From positions 62,001 to 126,000 of the forward strand of contig NZ_LVYD01000044.1 of NCBI RefSeq assembly GCF_002077945.1: a DNA stretch of 64,000 nucleotides, in the 5' to 3' direction. Within the stretch, counting starts at the first letter, position 1, and every line of letters starts with the position of its first letter. This document shows, one piece after another, positions 43,484 to 53,485 of the stretch. The position numbers were made by a program, and so were the translations under genes. Source of the DNA: Niastella vici. GTDB taxonomy: Bacteria; Bacteroidota; Bacteroidia; Chitinophagales; Chitinophagaceae. The notes beneath the pieces are model-generated. The model ran no database searches and was not told where the DNA came from. It saw nothing but the letters and a program-made list of their open reading frames with translations.

Positions 43484-46400
43484 ATGAGAACAATCAGACC
43501 CTTCTTGTTGTCCCTGATGGTGCTGCTGCTGAGTAGCGTCTCCTGGGCCCAAAACCGAACTGTGACCGGTCGCATAGTTGATGCCGGCTCCAATGCTCCT
43601 GTGGCCGATGTTAACATTACTATTGAAGGTGGCCAAAGCGGTACCATTACCGATTCGGCCGGCCGGTTTACCATTAACCTGCCCAAAGGGCGTAAACTGG
43701 TTCTATCGCATATAGGGTATAAGTCCCTGAATCTAAAACCGGATGCTTCCGGAACCCTGACGATCCGGATGGAACAATCAACCGCCACGGAGCTCGACGA
43801 TGTGATCGTGATCGGCTATGGTGCCCGGAAAAAAGCAACGCTTACCGGATCGATCGTACAGGTGGGGGAGGAAGTATTTAAAGACCGTCCTTTGCCCAAC
43901 GCGGTAACCGCATTACAGGGCGAGATCCCCGGCTTGCAAATAACCCGTACTTCTGCCCGGCCGGGAAATGAGGGACTGGCTATTACCCTGCGTGGTGCAT
44001 CGTCCACAGCGAATGTTGACCCCCTGATCATTGTTGACGGAGTTCCGGTGATCGGTACCTGGGAGCTTAACCAGATCAACCCGAACGATATTGAAAGTGT
44101 GAGCGTTTTAAAAGACGCTTCTGCCGCCATTTATGGAGCACGGGCGCAAGGTGGCGTGATACTCGTTACTACCAAAAGAGGCAAAGGCGGTAAAATGTCG
44201 GTAAGCCTGAATTCTAATTTTAGCCATAACACCATTGGTATTTCTGTGCCCTGGGCCAGCATGCCGCAATGGGCCACCCTTTACCTGCAAACTTCTACCT
44301 CCGATAAAAGAGATGTGGCGGGCAACCCCATTGAATGGTTTCCGCAATGGACGAAAGCCAACCTGCAGAAGATGGCTGATGATTCTTCTTTCGATTATAC
44401 TGATCCCGGTGGTATTGTACACCACTATGCCGATAACAACTGGCAGAATGCGCTGTACGCACCTTCCTGGAGTAACCAGCAAAACCTGACGGTACGCGGC
44501 TCCGGCGGTAAAACAGCGTATATGCTTTCGCTGGGTTATGCAGATAATAAGTCTTTATTAAAGACCGCCTACGATGGCGAGAAAAAATATACCGCGCGTT
44601 TTAATTACGACTATAACATCAGCGACCGTGTAAAGCTTGAAACAGGCGTATCGTTTGATAACCGGCTGGTAAAAAGTCCGCGCAACGGTATAGGCAATGG
44701 TTATTTTGATGCGCCGATTTTCCCGACATACAACAAGTTAGGACAGTATTATGATGATTATGGTTACAGGAACCCGGTAGCCTTTACCCAATCGGGTGGT
44801 ACCTCCAAAAACAGGGAAGGCATTGTTCGATTGAACAGCAAACTCACTGCAGAAATATTCAAAGGGTTAAAGCTTACCGGCAACGCCGCGATAGTAAAAC
44901 GCGATGGCTGGAAAACCGAATACAACCAAACCTTTAACTTTTGGAACTGGCAGGGCACAAAGATCAATTCGGTACAATTTGGTGCGCCCAATAACCCTGC
45001 CTTAACAGAAACGATAGGCAATACCGTGTACCAGACCTACAGCGCGCAGATGGATTATAACAAAACAATTGCTGCGGATCACAATATTGCCGCCATGGTG
45101 GGTGCTTCTGCCGAGTTGTTTGAGGACAAAACCGTAAGCGCCACCCGCTCACAATTACAATACGATGGCCTGTACGATCTCAATTCAGCCATTTCTCCGG
45201 CTACGGTTTCCTATACTAACTCCAACTCAGGAGGTTCCTTCCACTGGGGCCTGGTATCCTACTTTACCCGCATCAACTACGATTATAAAAAGAGATACCT
45301 GTTGGAGTTTCTGGGCCGCCGCGATGGTTCATCACGCTTTAATGCGGTGAACCGATGGGCAAATTTCTACGGTGTATCCGGCGGATGGCGTATAACAGAA
45401 GAAGCCTTTATGCAACACATAAACTGGCTGAACGAGTTAAAAGTGAAAGCAGGGTATGGCGTAACCGGAGGACAGGGTGGTGCAAAACTCCTGGGCTACT
45501 ACGATTACCTGGCGCAGGTAAATACCGGTACCGCGTTGTTCGGTTCTACCCCCGCTTTACAACCTGCCAATAATACAAATACGATCACTACCAACGAGCG
45601 CAGTTGGGAAAGAATGTCTAAGAAGAACATAGCGGTAGAGTTTGCAGTGCTGGCAAACCGGTTGAATGGTACGTTTGAATTGTTCGAGAACAGGAACGTA
45701 GGCATGCTTGTAGGTTTGATATACCCGAGCGTTCTTGGCGGATCGGCGCCTACCACCAACAGCGGTAACCTGCGTACCCGCGGATGGGAGCTGACCCTGA
45801 ACTGGAAAGACAAAGCAGGTGATGTAACGTACAACATAGGTGTTAACCTGTTCAATGCAAAGAATACCGTAATCGCTTTCGCCGGCGCCAATACCTGGGG
45901 CGAGGGTAAATATACCAATCCCCGGGAAGGCTATCCTTTAAACAGTATTTATGTATATAAGACCGATGGCTATTTTCAAACCCAGCAGGAGGCCAATGAT
46001 TATTTTGCCAAATACGGTGCTTCAGGCCGGGTAGCCAGCTATAACGGCGGCGCTGGCGCCACCAACGTATTACGCCCCGGCGATCTGAAAGTGGTTGACC
46101 TCGATGGCGATGGAAAAATAACGGCTAACGGAACCGGCGTTAAAGGGAGCGGTGATCTGTATTACTATGGAGATGCCGACCCCCATTACCAATTCGGTGT
46201 AAACCTGGGCGCCCAATGGCATGGCTTTGATTTCAGCGCTTTTATACAGGGTGTTTTTAAATGGAATATTCTGCGGGTTGGTAATGCCCGTGCACCGTTC
46301 TTCCGCAACTACGCGAACGTAAATACCACCTATATTGGTAAAACATGGACAGCCGATAACCCCAATGCGCAATACCCAAGGCTTTCGTTCGACAGCAATA

Positions 46401-46666
46401 TCAACAACTGGAACTGGCTGTTTAACGATGTGAATGTACAGAACCTTCGCTATGCAAGATTAAAATCACTGGTGATAGGCTACACACTGCCACAGACTGT
46501 ATCATCACGCATCAGGGCCGACAAGCTCAGGGTATTTTTCTCGGGCAATGATCTGTTTGAGCTCACTTCGGTGCGCGACGGCTTTGATCCCGAACGCGGA
46601 GAAAGTGCCGATAACAGTTATCCTTTCTTCAGGACCTGGTCATTCGGCCTCAACCTTACCTTCTGA
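43484..46666 (+). CDS. SusC/RagA-type TonB-dependent outer-membrane transporter
   Basis: The 1060-residue protein has a signal peptide ending 'SSVSWAQ', a CarboxypepD-reg-like domain (about 24-100, 'VTGRIVDAGSNAPVADVNIT'), a TonB-box region 'DDVIVIGYGARKKATLTGSI' that is the SusC hallmark, a plug domain ('IIVDGVPVIGTWELNQINPN'), and a long barrel ending 'FFRTWSFGLNLTF'. It imports oligosaccharides across the outer membrane using TonB energy. SusD follows after 27 bp. It is the first gene of the catabolic operon. Confidence 0.96.
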   Translation: MRTIRPFLLSLMVLLLSSVSWAQNRTVTGRIVDAGSNAPVADVNITIEGGQSGTITDSAGRFTINLPKGRKLVLSHIGYKSLNLKPDASGTLTIRMEQSTATELDDVIVIGYGARKKATLTGSIVQVGEEVFKDRPLPNAVTALQGEIPGLQITRTSARPGNEGLAITLRGASSTANVDPLIIVDGVPVIGTWELNQINPNDIESVSVLKDASAAIYGARAQGGVILVTTKRGKGGKMSVSLNSNFSHNTIGISVPWASMPQWATLYLQTSTSDKRDVAGNPIEWFPQWTKANLQKMADDSSFDYTDPGGIVHHYADNNWQNALYAPSWSNQQNLTVRGSGGKTAYMLSLGYADNKSLLKTAYDGEKKYTARFNYDYNISDRVKLETGVSFDNRLVKSPRNGIGNGYFDAPIFPTYNKLGQYYDDYGYRNPVAFTQSGGTSKNREGIVRLNSKLTAEIFKGLKLTGNAAIVKRDGWKTEYNQTFNFWNWQGTKINSVQFGAPNNPALTETIGNTVYQTYSAQMDYNKTIAADHNIAAMVGASAELFEDKTVSATRSQLQYDGLYDLNSAISPATVSYTNSNSGGSFHWGLVSYFTRINYDYKKRYLLEFLGRRDGSSRFNAVNRWANFYGVSGGWRITEEAFMQHINWLNELKVKAGYGVTGGQGGAKLLGYYDYLAQVNTGTALFGSTPALQPANNTNTITTNERSWERMSKKNIAVEFAVLANRLNGTFELFENRNVGMLVGLIYPSVLGGSAPTTNSGNLRTRGWELTLNWKDKAGDVTYNIGVNLFNAKNTVIAFAGANTWGEGKYTNPREGYPLNSIYVYKTDGYFQTQQEANDYFAKYGASGRVASYNGGAGATNVLRPGDLKVVDLDGDGKITANGTGVKGSGDLYYYGDADPHYQFGVNLGAQWHGFDFSAFIQGVFKWNILRVGNARAPFFRNYANVNTTYIGKTWTADNPNAQYPRLSFDSNINNWNWLFNDVNVQNLRYARLKSLVIGYTLPQTVSSRIRADKLRVFFSGNDLFELTSVRDGFDPERGESADNSYPFFRTWSFGLNLTF

Positions 46667-46693
46667 TTTCTTTGATTTTAAAAAACGATAGTT

Positions 46694-48529
46694 ATGCCTA
46701 CTATAAAAAAATTGATTGCTATAACCGGATCGGCTTTAGTATTGTTGTCATCCTGCACCAAGACCTTCCTTGACCTGGACCCAACTGACAAGGCAACAGA
46801 AGCCGTTTATTATAAAACACCCGACCAGTTTAAAGCCGCTGCGAATGACTTCTATAATAAGATGATCGGTTTTAAATCGATTGATAAAAGTAGCATTTAT
46901 GGTTGGATGGATTGGGGGAGCGATCTGCTGAACCCCGGCTACGGCTGGCCTTCCGGCCTCAACGCCACCGATCTTTACTGGAACAACCCTTACGCGTATA
47001 TCCGCGCCAACAATATCCTCATCGGTAAAGGGGCGCAGTATGCCGGCGATTATGCAGGTATTAAGCAATACGTGGCCGCTGCCTATTTCTTCCGGGCCTG
47101 GCATCATTTCTTCCTGTTAAAACGCTTTGGCGGCGTGCCGATAGATACCGTTGTAACAGATGTAAACAGTGCGTTATTGAAAGCGCCACGCAACAGCCGC
47201 TATGAAGTTACCAAACAGATCCTGAGCGATCTGGATGTGGCCATAGATGGCCTGCCGCTGGAAGCCAGCATTGCCGCGGCCGACAAAGGACAGGTGAGCA
47301 AACAGGCTGCCATGGCATTTAAAGCAAGGGTATTGTTATATGAAGGCACGTATGAAAAATACGTAGGCAAGGCCACCGATGGCGATGGCGTATCATCAGG
47401 CGCCGGCAGTGCCGGCTACGATGCCGGTAGTGTAACCAAATACCTTACCGAAGCAGCTTCGTTAAGCCAACAGGTAATGTCTTATACCGACTATTCCCTG
47501 TTCAGCGGTGTTGACTCGCTCAGTTACCGGTATCTTTTTATCCTCGACGATGCCGCCTCTAATCCAAGGGGGTTAACAAAAACAGCCAACAAGGAATATA
47601 TCCTGAGCAGCCGGTACGATTATACCCTGTTACAGGGGGCAACCAACCTTACCCATACAGGCGGCGGCGGTATTTCAAGAAAGCTGATGGATATGTTCCT
47701 GTGTAAGGATGGTTTGCCATTCAGCGTATCGCCCCTGGCACAAGGGTATGCTAACATGACCGACGAGTTCACCAACCGCGAATCGCGCATGACCTGTATT
47801 ACCGGTGCGCCTAAGCAAAAGTATTGGGGCTTTAGCTCTGCTTACGGCGCCAATTATACGCTGGCCAACTATTTAACCGTGTTTAACTGGCCTGCTTATA
47901 TCAACGTGTCGTACCCCGACCTGAGCAATGGCGGCAGTGGCTACGGCAACCGAAAATGGAGCAGCGAAAGTGTTAACCGCAACGACAACCAGGAATCGTA
48001 CGACTACCCGCAGATACGCCTGGCCGAAGTATACCTCACTTATGCTGAAGCCAAATGCGAACTGGGCAATGGTGCTATTTCAGATGCCGACCTGAATATT
48101 TCCATCAACAAAATAAGAGCGCGTGCCGGCGCCGCGGCATTAACCAATGCCCTGATTGCGCCCTACCCTTCATTGACCATGCTGGGGGAGATCCGCCGCG
48201 AACGTACGCTGGAGCTGCTGAGCGAGAACACCCGTTTTACCGATCTTTTTCGTTGGGGCATAGCCGAGCAGGAGTTGAACCAGGTGCCTATGGGAATGAT
48301 CGTTAAATATAACGGGCAGCCAACAGAGATAGCAACTTTCACCAATCCTTATACTAAGAACCCTGCTTATAAGGCCAGCACCTATCCTTTTGGGGTAGAT
48401 GCAACAACGGGCGCAGTAATATTGAGTGGTCCGCCTACAGTGCCTATGACCAAAAAGAATTATCTCACGTCTATTCCGCTCGACCAGATCAATCTTAATA
48501 CGAACCTGCTGCAAAATCCGCAGTACTAA
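46694..48529 (+). CDS. SusD/RagB-type glycan-binding lipoprotein
   Basis: The 611 residues begin with a lipoprotein signal (lipobox 'LLSSC', Cys21). SusD hallmarks follow: 'YAYIRANNILIGKG', 'YVAAAYFFRAWHHFFLLKRF' and 'GGVPIDT' in the TPR part, and near the end 'PQIRLAEVYLTYAEAKCELG' and 'IRRERTLELLSENTRFTDLF'. It caps the SusC barrel at the cell surface and binds the glycan. It is co-transcribed with susC. Confidence 0.95.
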   Translation: MPTIKKLIAITGSALVLLSSCTKTFLDLDPTDKATEAVYYKTPDQFKAAANDFYNKMIGFKSIDKSSIYGWMDWGSDLLNPGYGWPSGLNATDLYWNNPYAYIRANNILIGKGAQYAGDYAGIKQYVAAAYFFRAWHHFFLLKRFGGVPIDTVVTDVNSALLKAPRNSRYEVTKQILSDLDVAIDGLPLEASIAAADKGQVSKQAAMAFKARVLLYEGTYEKYVGKATDGDGVSSGAGSAGYDAGSVTKYLTEAASLSQQVMSYTDYSLFSGVDSLSYRYLFILDDAASNPRGLTKTANKEYILSSRYDYTLLQGATNLTHTGGGGISRKLMDMFLCKDGLPFSVSPLAQGYANMTDEFTNRESRMTCITGAPKQKYWGFSSAYGANYTLANYLTVFNWPAYINVSYPDLSNGGSGYGNRKWSSESVNRNDNQESYDYPQIRLAEVYLTYAEAKCELGNGAISDADLNISINKIRARAGAAALTNALIAPYPSLTMLGEIRRERTLELLSENTRFTDLFRWGIAEQELNQVPMGMIVKYNGQPTEIATFTNPYTKNPAYKASTYPFGVDATTGAVILSGPPTVPMTKKNYLTSIPLDQINLNTNLLQNPQY

Positions 48530-48573
48530 GACTGGTGTATATAGGTTAATCTGATTATATAAAATAACAAGCA

Positions 48574-51500
48574 TTGAAAAGCGTATTATTTGTTGCTTTG
48601 ACCGTCCTGGCAGCTGCGTCAGGCTGGTCACAGCAATATCCAAGGCCCGTTTTGTCCGGTGATTACCCCGATCCCTCCATTATCCGGGAGGGGCAGGATT
48701 ATTACATGACGCATTCGCCTTTTTATTATGCGCCCGGTTTTTTGATCTGGCATTCGAAAGACCTGATGAACTGGGAACCCGTTTGCCGCGCGATCACCGA
48801 ATATAAAGGCTCCGCCATGGCGCCCGACCTGGTGAAATACAAAGGAAAGTATTACATCTATTACCCCGCAGCCGGTACCAACTGGGTGGTTTGGGCAAGT
48901 AATATCAAAGGGCCATGGAGCAAACCCATTGACCTGAAAGTGGAAGGTATCGATCCCGGGCATGTGGCCGATGAACAGGGAAACCGCTATTTGTATTTGA
49001 GCGAAGGCGAGGTCATTCAATTGACCGAAGATGGCCTGGCAACCATCGGCAAAAAGAAAAAAGTATATGAAGGCTGGGCATACCCGAAACAATGGGTAAC
49101 AGAATGTATGTGCCTCGAATCGCCCAAACTCAATTATCATAACGGATATTATTATCTCACTTCTGCCGAAGGCGGTACAGCCGGACCGGCAACCAGCCAC
49201 ATGGCGGTTACGGCACGTTCTAAAAGCATCCTGGGACCCTGGGAGAATTCGCCGTATAACCCCATTGTGCATACGTATAACGAATATGATAACTGGTGGT
49301 CGAAAGGACATGCTACGCTTATTGATGATGTGAACGGAAACTGGTGGATGGTATACCATGCCTATGCCAATGGCTATCATACCCTGGGGCGGCAAACGCT
49401 GATTGAACCGGTTGAGTGGACGAGTGATGGCTGGTTCCGTACCAAAGCCGGCAACCCTGTTGTAAATTCAACAACGACGATAAAGCATGGGCTTGAATTG
49501 AGCGACGATTTCGCTGGAGATAAATTAGGCATTCAATGGACCTTCTGGAAAGAATTTGCGCCGCAGACCCTTGCCTTCAAACAACAGGGCCTTTTTGTTG
49601 AAGGGAAAGGAACAGTGCCTGCTGATGCCCGTTTGTTGTTAACCACTGTTGCCGATAAGAATTATGAAACACAGGTAGAAGTAACAACAGGACAGGGGAA
49701 TACAGCCGGCCTCTTGTTGTATTACAACGAAGATGCTTATGCCGGGCTTGTTTCCAATGGGAACCGGTTTACCATTTATAAAAGCGCCAAAGACTCCCTG
49801 GTAGTGCCTGATAAAACGGCAAAACACTTTTTTGTAAAGCTGCAGAACCAGGGAAACAAGGTGAGGATCTGCGTGAGCAAGGATGGAAAGGCATGGACTT
49901 CCATGTTAGAGAACCTGGATGTTTCCGGATTGCATCATAATAAATTCGGCGGATTTTATGCCTTGCGCATCGGCCTGGTTTCAGCAGGAAAGGGACAGGC
50001 CCGGTTCAACCGGTTCCGGTATAAAAATGCGGTGCCGCAGGAAAAAGACATGAGCGCTTACCTGATGGTCTTTCATAAAGATGAAACGCATGGTTTGTAC
50101 ATGGCGTTGAGCCCTGACGGTTACCATTTTACGGCATTGAACGATGGTAAGCCGGTTATTGCCGGCGATACCATCGCACAGCAGAAGGGTATCCGTGATC
50201 CGCATATTTACCGGGGCCCCGATGGCGCCTTTTATTTAGCCATGACCGATCTGCATGTATTTGCAAAAAGGGATGGTTTGCGCGATACGGAATGGGAACG
50301 TGACGGTAAACAATATGGCTGGGGAAATAACCGTGGCCTGGTGCTGATGAAATCATGGGACCTCGTTAACTGGAAACGCAGGAATATCAATTTTGATACC
50401 CTGTCGGCAGCATTGAGCGAAATAGGTTGTGTGTGGGCGCCCGAAACGCTGTACGATGAAAAGAAAGGGAAACTGATGATCTACTTTACCATGCGTTTCA
50501 AAAACGAGGCGAATAAACTATACTACGTATATGTAAATGATGATTTCGATAAAATAGAGACCCTGCCGCAGCAACTGTTCCAGTATCCGAACCCGAAAGT
50601 GTCGGCCATTGATGCCGATATAACCAGGGTGGGGGATACTTACCGGATGTTCTATGTTGCCCACGATGGGAAGGCAGGTATCAGACAGGCTGTTTCTTAT
50701 AACATCAATAGCGATTACCAGTTTGATGCCCGTAAGTATGACCCTGAAAAAGTATCGTGCGAAGCGCCTAATGTATGGAAACGTATAGGTGAGAATAAAT
50801 GGGTGTTAATGTATGACATATATGGGCTGCAGCCACACAATTTTGGATTCAGCGAAACCAGTGATTTTGTCAACTTCACCGATCTGGGCCATTTCAATGA
50901 AGGCGTAATGAAGACAACCAATTTTATTGCTCCCAAACACGGCGCCATTATTCATTTAACAAATGAGGAAGCTATGAAGCTGGCCCGGCATTGGGGGCTT
51001 TCGTACGATTCGCTGACAGCGCCTAATAAGAACAATCCCGTATTAAAGGGAAGCTATGCCGATCCGGAGATCATGTATGCTGAAAAAAACAAGAAGTACT
51101 ATATCTATCCAACGAGCGACGGTTTTAAAAATTGGAGCGGAACTTCTTTTAAGGCTTTTTCATCAAAAGATCTTAAAAGCTGGAAAGAGGAGGGCGTAAT
51201 ACTTGACCTGGAAAAGGATGTTTCATGGACTCACCGGAATGCATGGGCGCCCAGCATCATAGAAAAGAAAAGTAAGTCCGGCGCCTATAAATACTATTAT
51301 TATTTCTGTGCCGGCCAAAAAATAGGGGTAGCAGTTGCCGATGATCCTGCCGGCCCTTTTAAGGATGCAGGCAAACCTTTGATCGATCAATTACCTGAAG
51401 GCGTACAGCGCGGGCAAAATATCGACCCCGATGTATTTACCGATCCGCAAAGCGGCAAAACCTTCCTGTATTGGGGAAACGCTTTTATGGCTGTTGGTGA

Positions 51501-51933
51501 ATTGAATGATGACATGGTTTCTGTAAAACCGAACACAACAAAGATCCTGATTCCCAATGACAGCTTTTACAGCGAAGGTTCTTACGTATTCTACCGCAAC
51601 GGCTACTATTATTTCATGTGGTCGAAAAACGACACCCGCAGTCCCGAATACCAGGTCCGTTATGTAAGATCGACTTCTCCCACGGGGCCGGTCGATCCTT
51701 CAAAAGGAGAAATTATTTTAAGTAAAGATATTGACAAAGGAATTTTTGCTACCGGTCATCATTCAGTGTTGCAGGCCCCTGGTAAAGACGAGTGGTATAT
51801 AGTATATCATCGGTTTAAACGACCCGGTGGCATTTATATGGGCCAGGAAGCAGGTTACAATCGTGAAGTATGTATAGATAAACTGGAATTTAACGAGGAT
51901 GGAAGCATTAAGAAAGTAATTCCAACATTGTAA
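48574..51933 (+). CDS. Secreted protein with three GH43-like propellers (TTG start)
   Basis: The only usable start is TTG at 48574; an in-frame TAA lies at 48565, and the signal peptide 'KSVLFVALTVLAAASGWSQQ' begins right after the TTG. The 1119 residues contain a GH43 propeller (about 22-305, with Asp33 in 'GDYPDPSI', 'MAPDLVKY' and 'CLESPKLNY'), a beta-sandwich (about 308-490), a second five-bladed domain (about 495-805: 'GIRDPHIYRG', 'GCVWAPETL', 'SCEAPNVW') and a third GH43-like domain (about 820-1119: 'GSYADPEIM', 'RNAWAPSI', 'YSEGSYVF'). GH43 enzymes remove arabinose, xylose or galactose. It lacks a T9SS tail. Confidence 0.85.
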   Translation: MKSVLFVALTVLAAASGWSQQYPRPVLSGDYPDPSIIREGQDYYMTHSPFYYAPGFLIWHSKDLMNWEPVCRAITEYKGSAMAPDLVKYKGKYYIYYPAAGTNWVVWASNIKGPWSKPIDLKVEGIDPGHVADEQGNRYLYLSEGEVIQLTEDGLATIGKKKKVYEGWAYPKQWVTECMCLESPKLNYHNGYYYLTSAEGGTAGPATSHMAVTARSKSILGPWENSPYNPIVHTYNEYDNWWSKGHATLIDDVNGNWWMVYHAYANGYHTLGRQTLIEPVEWTSDGWFRTKAGNPVVNSTTTIKHGLELSDDFAGDKLGIQWTFWKEFAPQTLAFKQQGLFVEGKGTVPADARLLLTTVADKNYETQVEVTTGQGNTAGLLLYYNEDAYAGLVSNGNRFTIYKSAKDSLVVPDKTAKHFFVKLQNQGNKVRICVSKDGKAWTSMLENLDVSGLHHNKFGGFYALRIGLVSAGKGQARFNRFRYKNAVPQEKDMSAYLMVFHKDETHGLYMALSPDGYHFTALNDGKPVIAGDTIAQQKGIRDPHIYRGPDGAFYLAMTDLHVFAKRDGLRDTEWERDGKQYGWGNNRGLVLMKSWDLVNWKRRNINFDTLSAALSEIGCVWAPETLYDEKKGKLMIYFTMRFKNEANKLYYVYVNDDFDKIETLPQQLFQYPNPKVSAIDADITRVGDTYRMFYVAHDGKAGIRQAVSYNINSDYQFDARKYDPEKVSCEAPNVWKRIGENKWVLMYDIYGLQPHNFGFSETSDFVNFTDLGHFNEGVMKTTNFIAPKHGAIIHLTNEEAMKLARHWGLSYDSLTAPNKNNPVLKGSYADPEIMYAEKNKKYYIYPTSDGFKNWSGTSFKAFSSKDLKSWKEEGVILDLEKDVSWTHRNAWAPSIIEKKSKSGAYKYYYYFCAGQKIGVAVADDPAGPFKDAGKPLIDQLPEGVQRGQNIDPDVFTDPQSGKTFLYWGNAFMAVGELNDDMVSVKPNTTKILIPNDSFYSEGSYVFYRNGYYYFMWSKNDTRSPEYQVRYVRSTSPTGPVDPSKGEIILSKDIDKGIFATGHHSVLQAPGKDEWYIVYHRFKRPGGIYMGQEAGYNREVCIDKLEFNEDGSIKKVIPTL

Positions 51934-51949
51934 AAAAAGCTATTGAAAC

Positions 51950-53434
51950 ATGAGCAAAGGAACAAAAAACAGAAAGGCATCACGTACAGGAAGAATTTTT
52001 ATTGGCATAGCATGGTATCTCATCAATGTGCTTTCCCCTTTTGAAATGAAGGCGCAGTTGCGCGTCTTTGATGCACCGGCAGGTGTAGACCTCAATAATG
52101 ACTTTACGGTACAGGTGAGGTTGGCGGGCCAAACGCAATGGCAACGCGTACCAACCTATAATATAAAGGTAGCGAAAATGGAAAACGGGAAGAAAACCGA
52201 AGAAAATGCTTCACTGACTTATTTCAGCACCGGCGGGAAAGTGGAAGTAGCAGTGCGGCTGAATAAAAGAGCCTTACAAACTGCCCGTATCAGGCCATTG
52301 TCGTATGGCATTCAACCAATGCTCAAAGGTAATACCCTGTATTTTACACTCGATAAGCCGGGCAACCTGTCGGTAGAGGTGAATGGCGATATCTTTCATA
52401 ACCTGCATCTTTTTGCCAATCCCGTTTATGAATTCGCAGATACCCTGGCTGCAAATGTGATCTGGTTCAGGCCGGGTTTGCATCAATTGAAAGACGGAAA
52501 GTTACGGGTGCCTTCCAATACAACCGTATATGTGGCGGGCGGCGCATTTGTGAAAGGACGCATTGTTTTCGATAGCGTTTGCAACTCCAGGTTAGTGGGG
52601 TATGGCATCGTGGATCCTTCAGATAAGGGTGGTATAGGCATTGAGAAATCAAAAAATATTGAAGTGGAAGGAGTGATCTCTTCGCAGTGTTTTACCGGTG
52701 GTTCCTCTGATATTAAGGTAAAAAATGTAAAAGCCATTTCTGCGCATAGATGGGGCGACGGCATGAATGTGATTTCCAGTAGCAACGTGCTGCTCGATGG
52801 TGTTTTCAATCGCAATTCCGATGACTGTACTACGGTATATGGTACCCGCGGCCGTTACAGTGGCGGTTGCAACAATGTAACCATGCAAAATGCAACCCTC
52901 TGGGCCGATGTGGCGCATCCTATATTGATCGGCACCCATGGCAGCACGCCCAATAAAGACACGCTGCAAAACCTGAATTATATAAATATTGATATCCTCG
53001 ATCACAACGAAGCCCAGATCGACTACCAGGGTTGTATGAGCATCGATGCAGGTGATAACAACCTGGTGCGGAATGTACGTTTTGAGAATATCAGGATCGA
53101 GGATTTCAGGAAGGGTCAGTTGTTCAACGTGCGGGTGTTCTTCAATTCCAAATATTGCACCTCGCCGGGCAGAGGAGTAGAAGATGTATTGTTTAAAGAT
53201 ATTGTTTACAACGGCCGGCATGCCGTTACGTCTGTGCTGGATGGTTACAGCGATGACCGGAAGGTAAAAAACATTGTGTTTGAGAACCTGTTGCTGAATG
53301 GCAGGTTGTACTACGATGGCATGAAAGAAAAACCAGGGTGGTACAAGACGGCCGACCTGGCCGGTATATATGTGGGCAACCATACAGAAGGCATCATTTT
53401 TAAAAGATCTGTAGCCGTTACCCCCACAGAGTGA
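51950..53434 (+). CDS. GH28-like right-handed beta-helix protein
   Basis: The 494 residues start with a signal-like region ending 'FEMKAQ'. A beta-sandwich front part is followed by a beta-helix ('NTTVYVAGGAFVKGRIVFDS', 'DIKVKNVKAISAHRWGDGMN', 'RNSDDCTTVYG', 'NVTMQNATLWADVAHPILIG'). The 'GDGMN' and 'SDDC' segments line up with the conserved NxD/DD region of polygalacturonase-like enzymes, consistent with GH28 or a related beta-helix hydrolase. It probably cleaves an acidic or branched glycan in the periplasm. It lies 16 bp after the GH43 gene. Confidence 0.72.
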   Translation: MSKGTKNRKASRTGRIFIGIAWYLINVLSPFEMKAQLRVFDAPAGVDLNNDFTVQVRLAGQTQWQRVPTYNIKVAKMENGKKTEENASLTYFSTGGKVEVAVRLNKRALQTARIRPLSYGIQPMLKGNTLYFTLDKPGNLSVEVNGDIFHNLHLFANPVYEFADTLAANVIWFRPGLHQLKDGKLRVPSNTTVYVAGGAFVKGRIVFDSVCNSRLVGYGIVDPSDKGGIGIEKSKNIEVEGVISSQCFTGGSSDIKVKNVKAISAHRWGDGMNVISSSNVLLDGVFNRNSDDCTTVYGTRGRYSGGCNNVTMQNATLWADVAHPILIGTHGSTPNKDTLQNLNYINIDILDHNEAQIDYQGCMSIDAGDNNLVRNVRFENIRIEDFRKGQLFNVRVFFNSKYCTSPGRGVEDVLFKDIVYNGRHAVTSVLDGYSDDRKVKNIVFENLLLNGRLYYDGMKEKPGWYKTADLAGIYVGNHTEGIIFKRSVAVTPTE

Positions 53435-53485
53435 TTCCCGTTCACATTCGTTCCTTATTTAGAATTCTTAACCAAAACGATTGTT

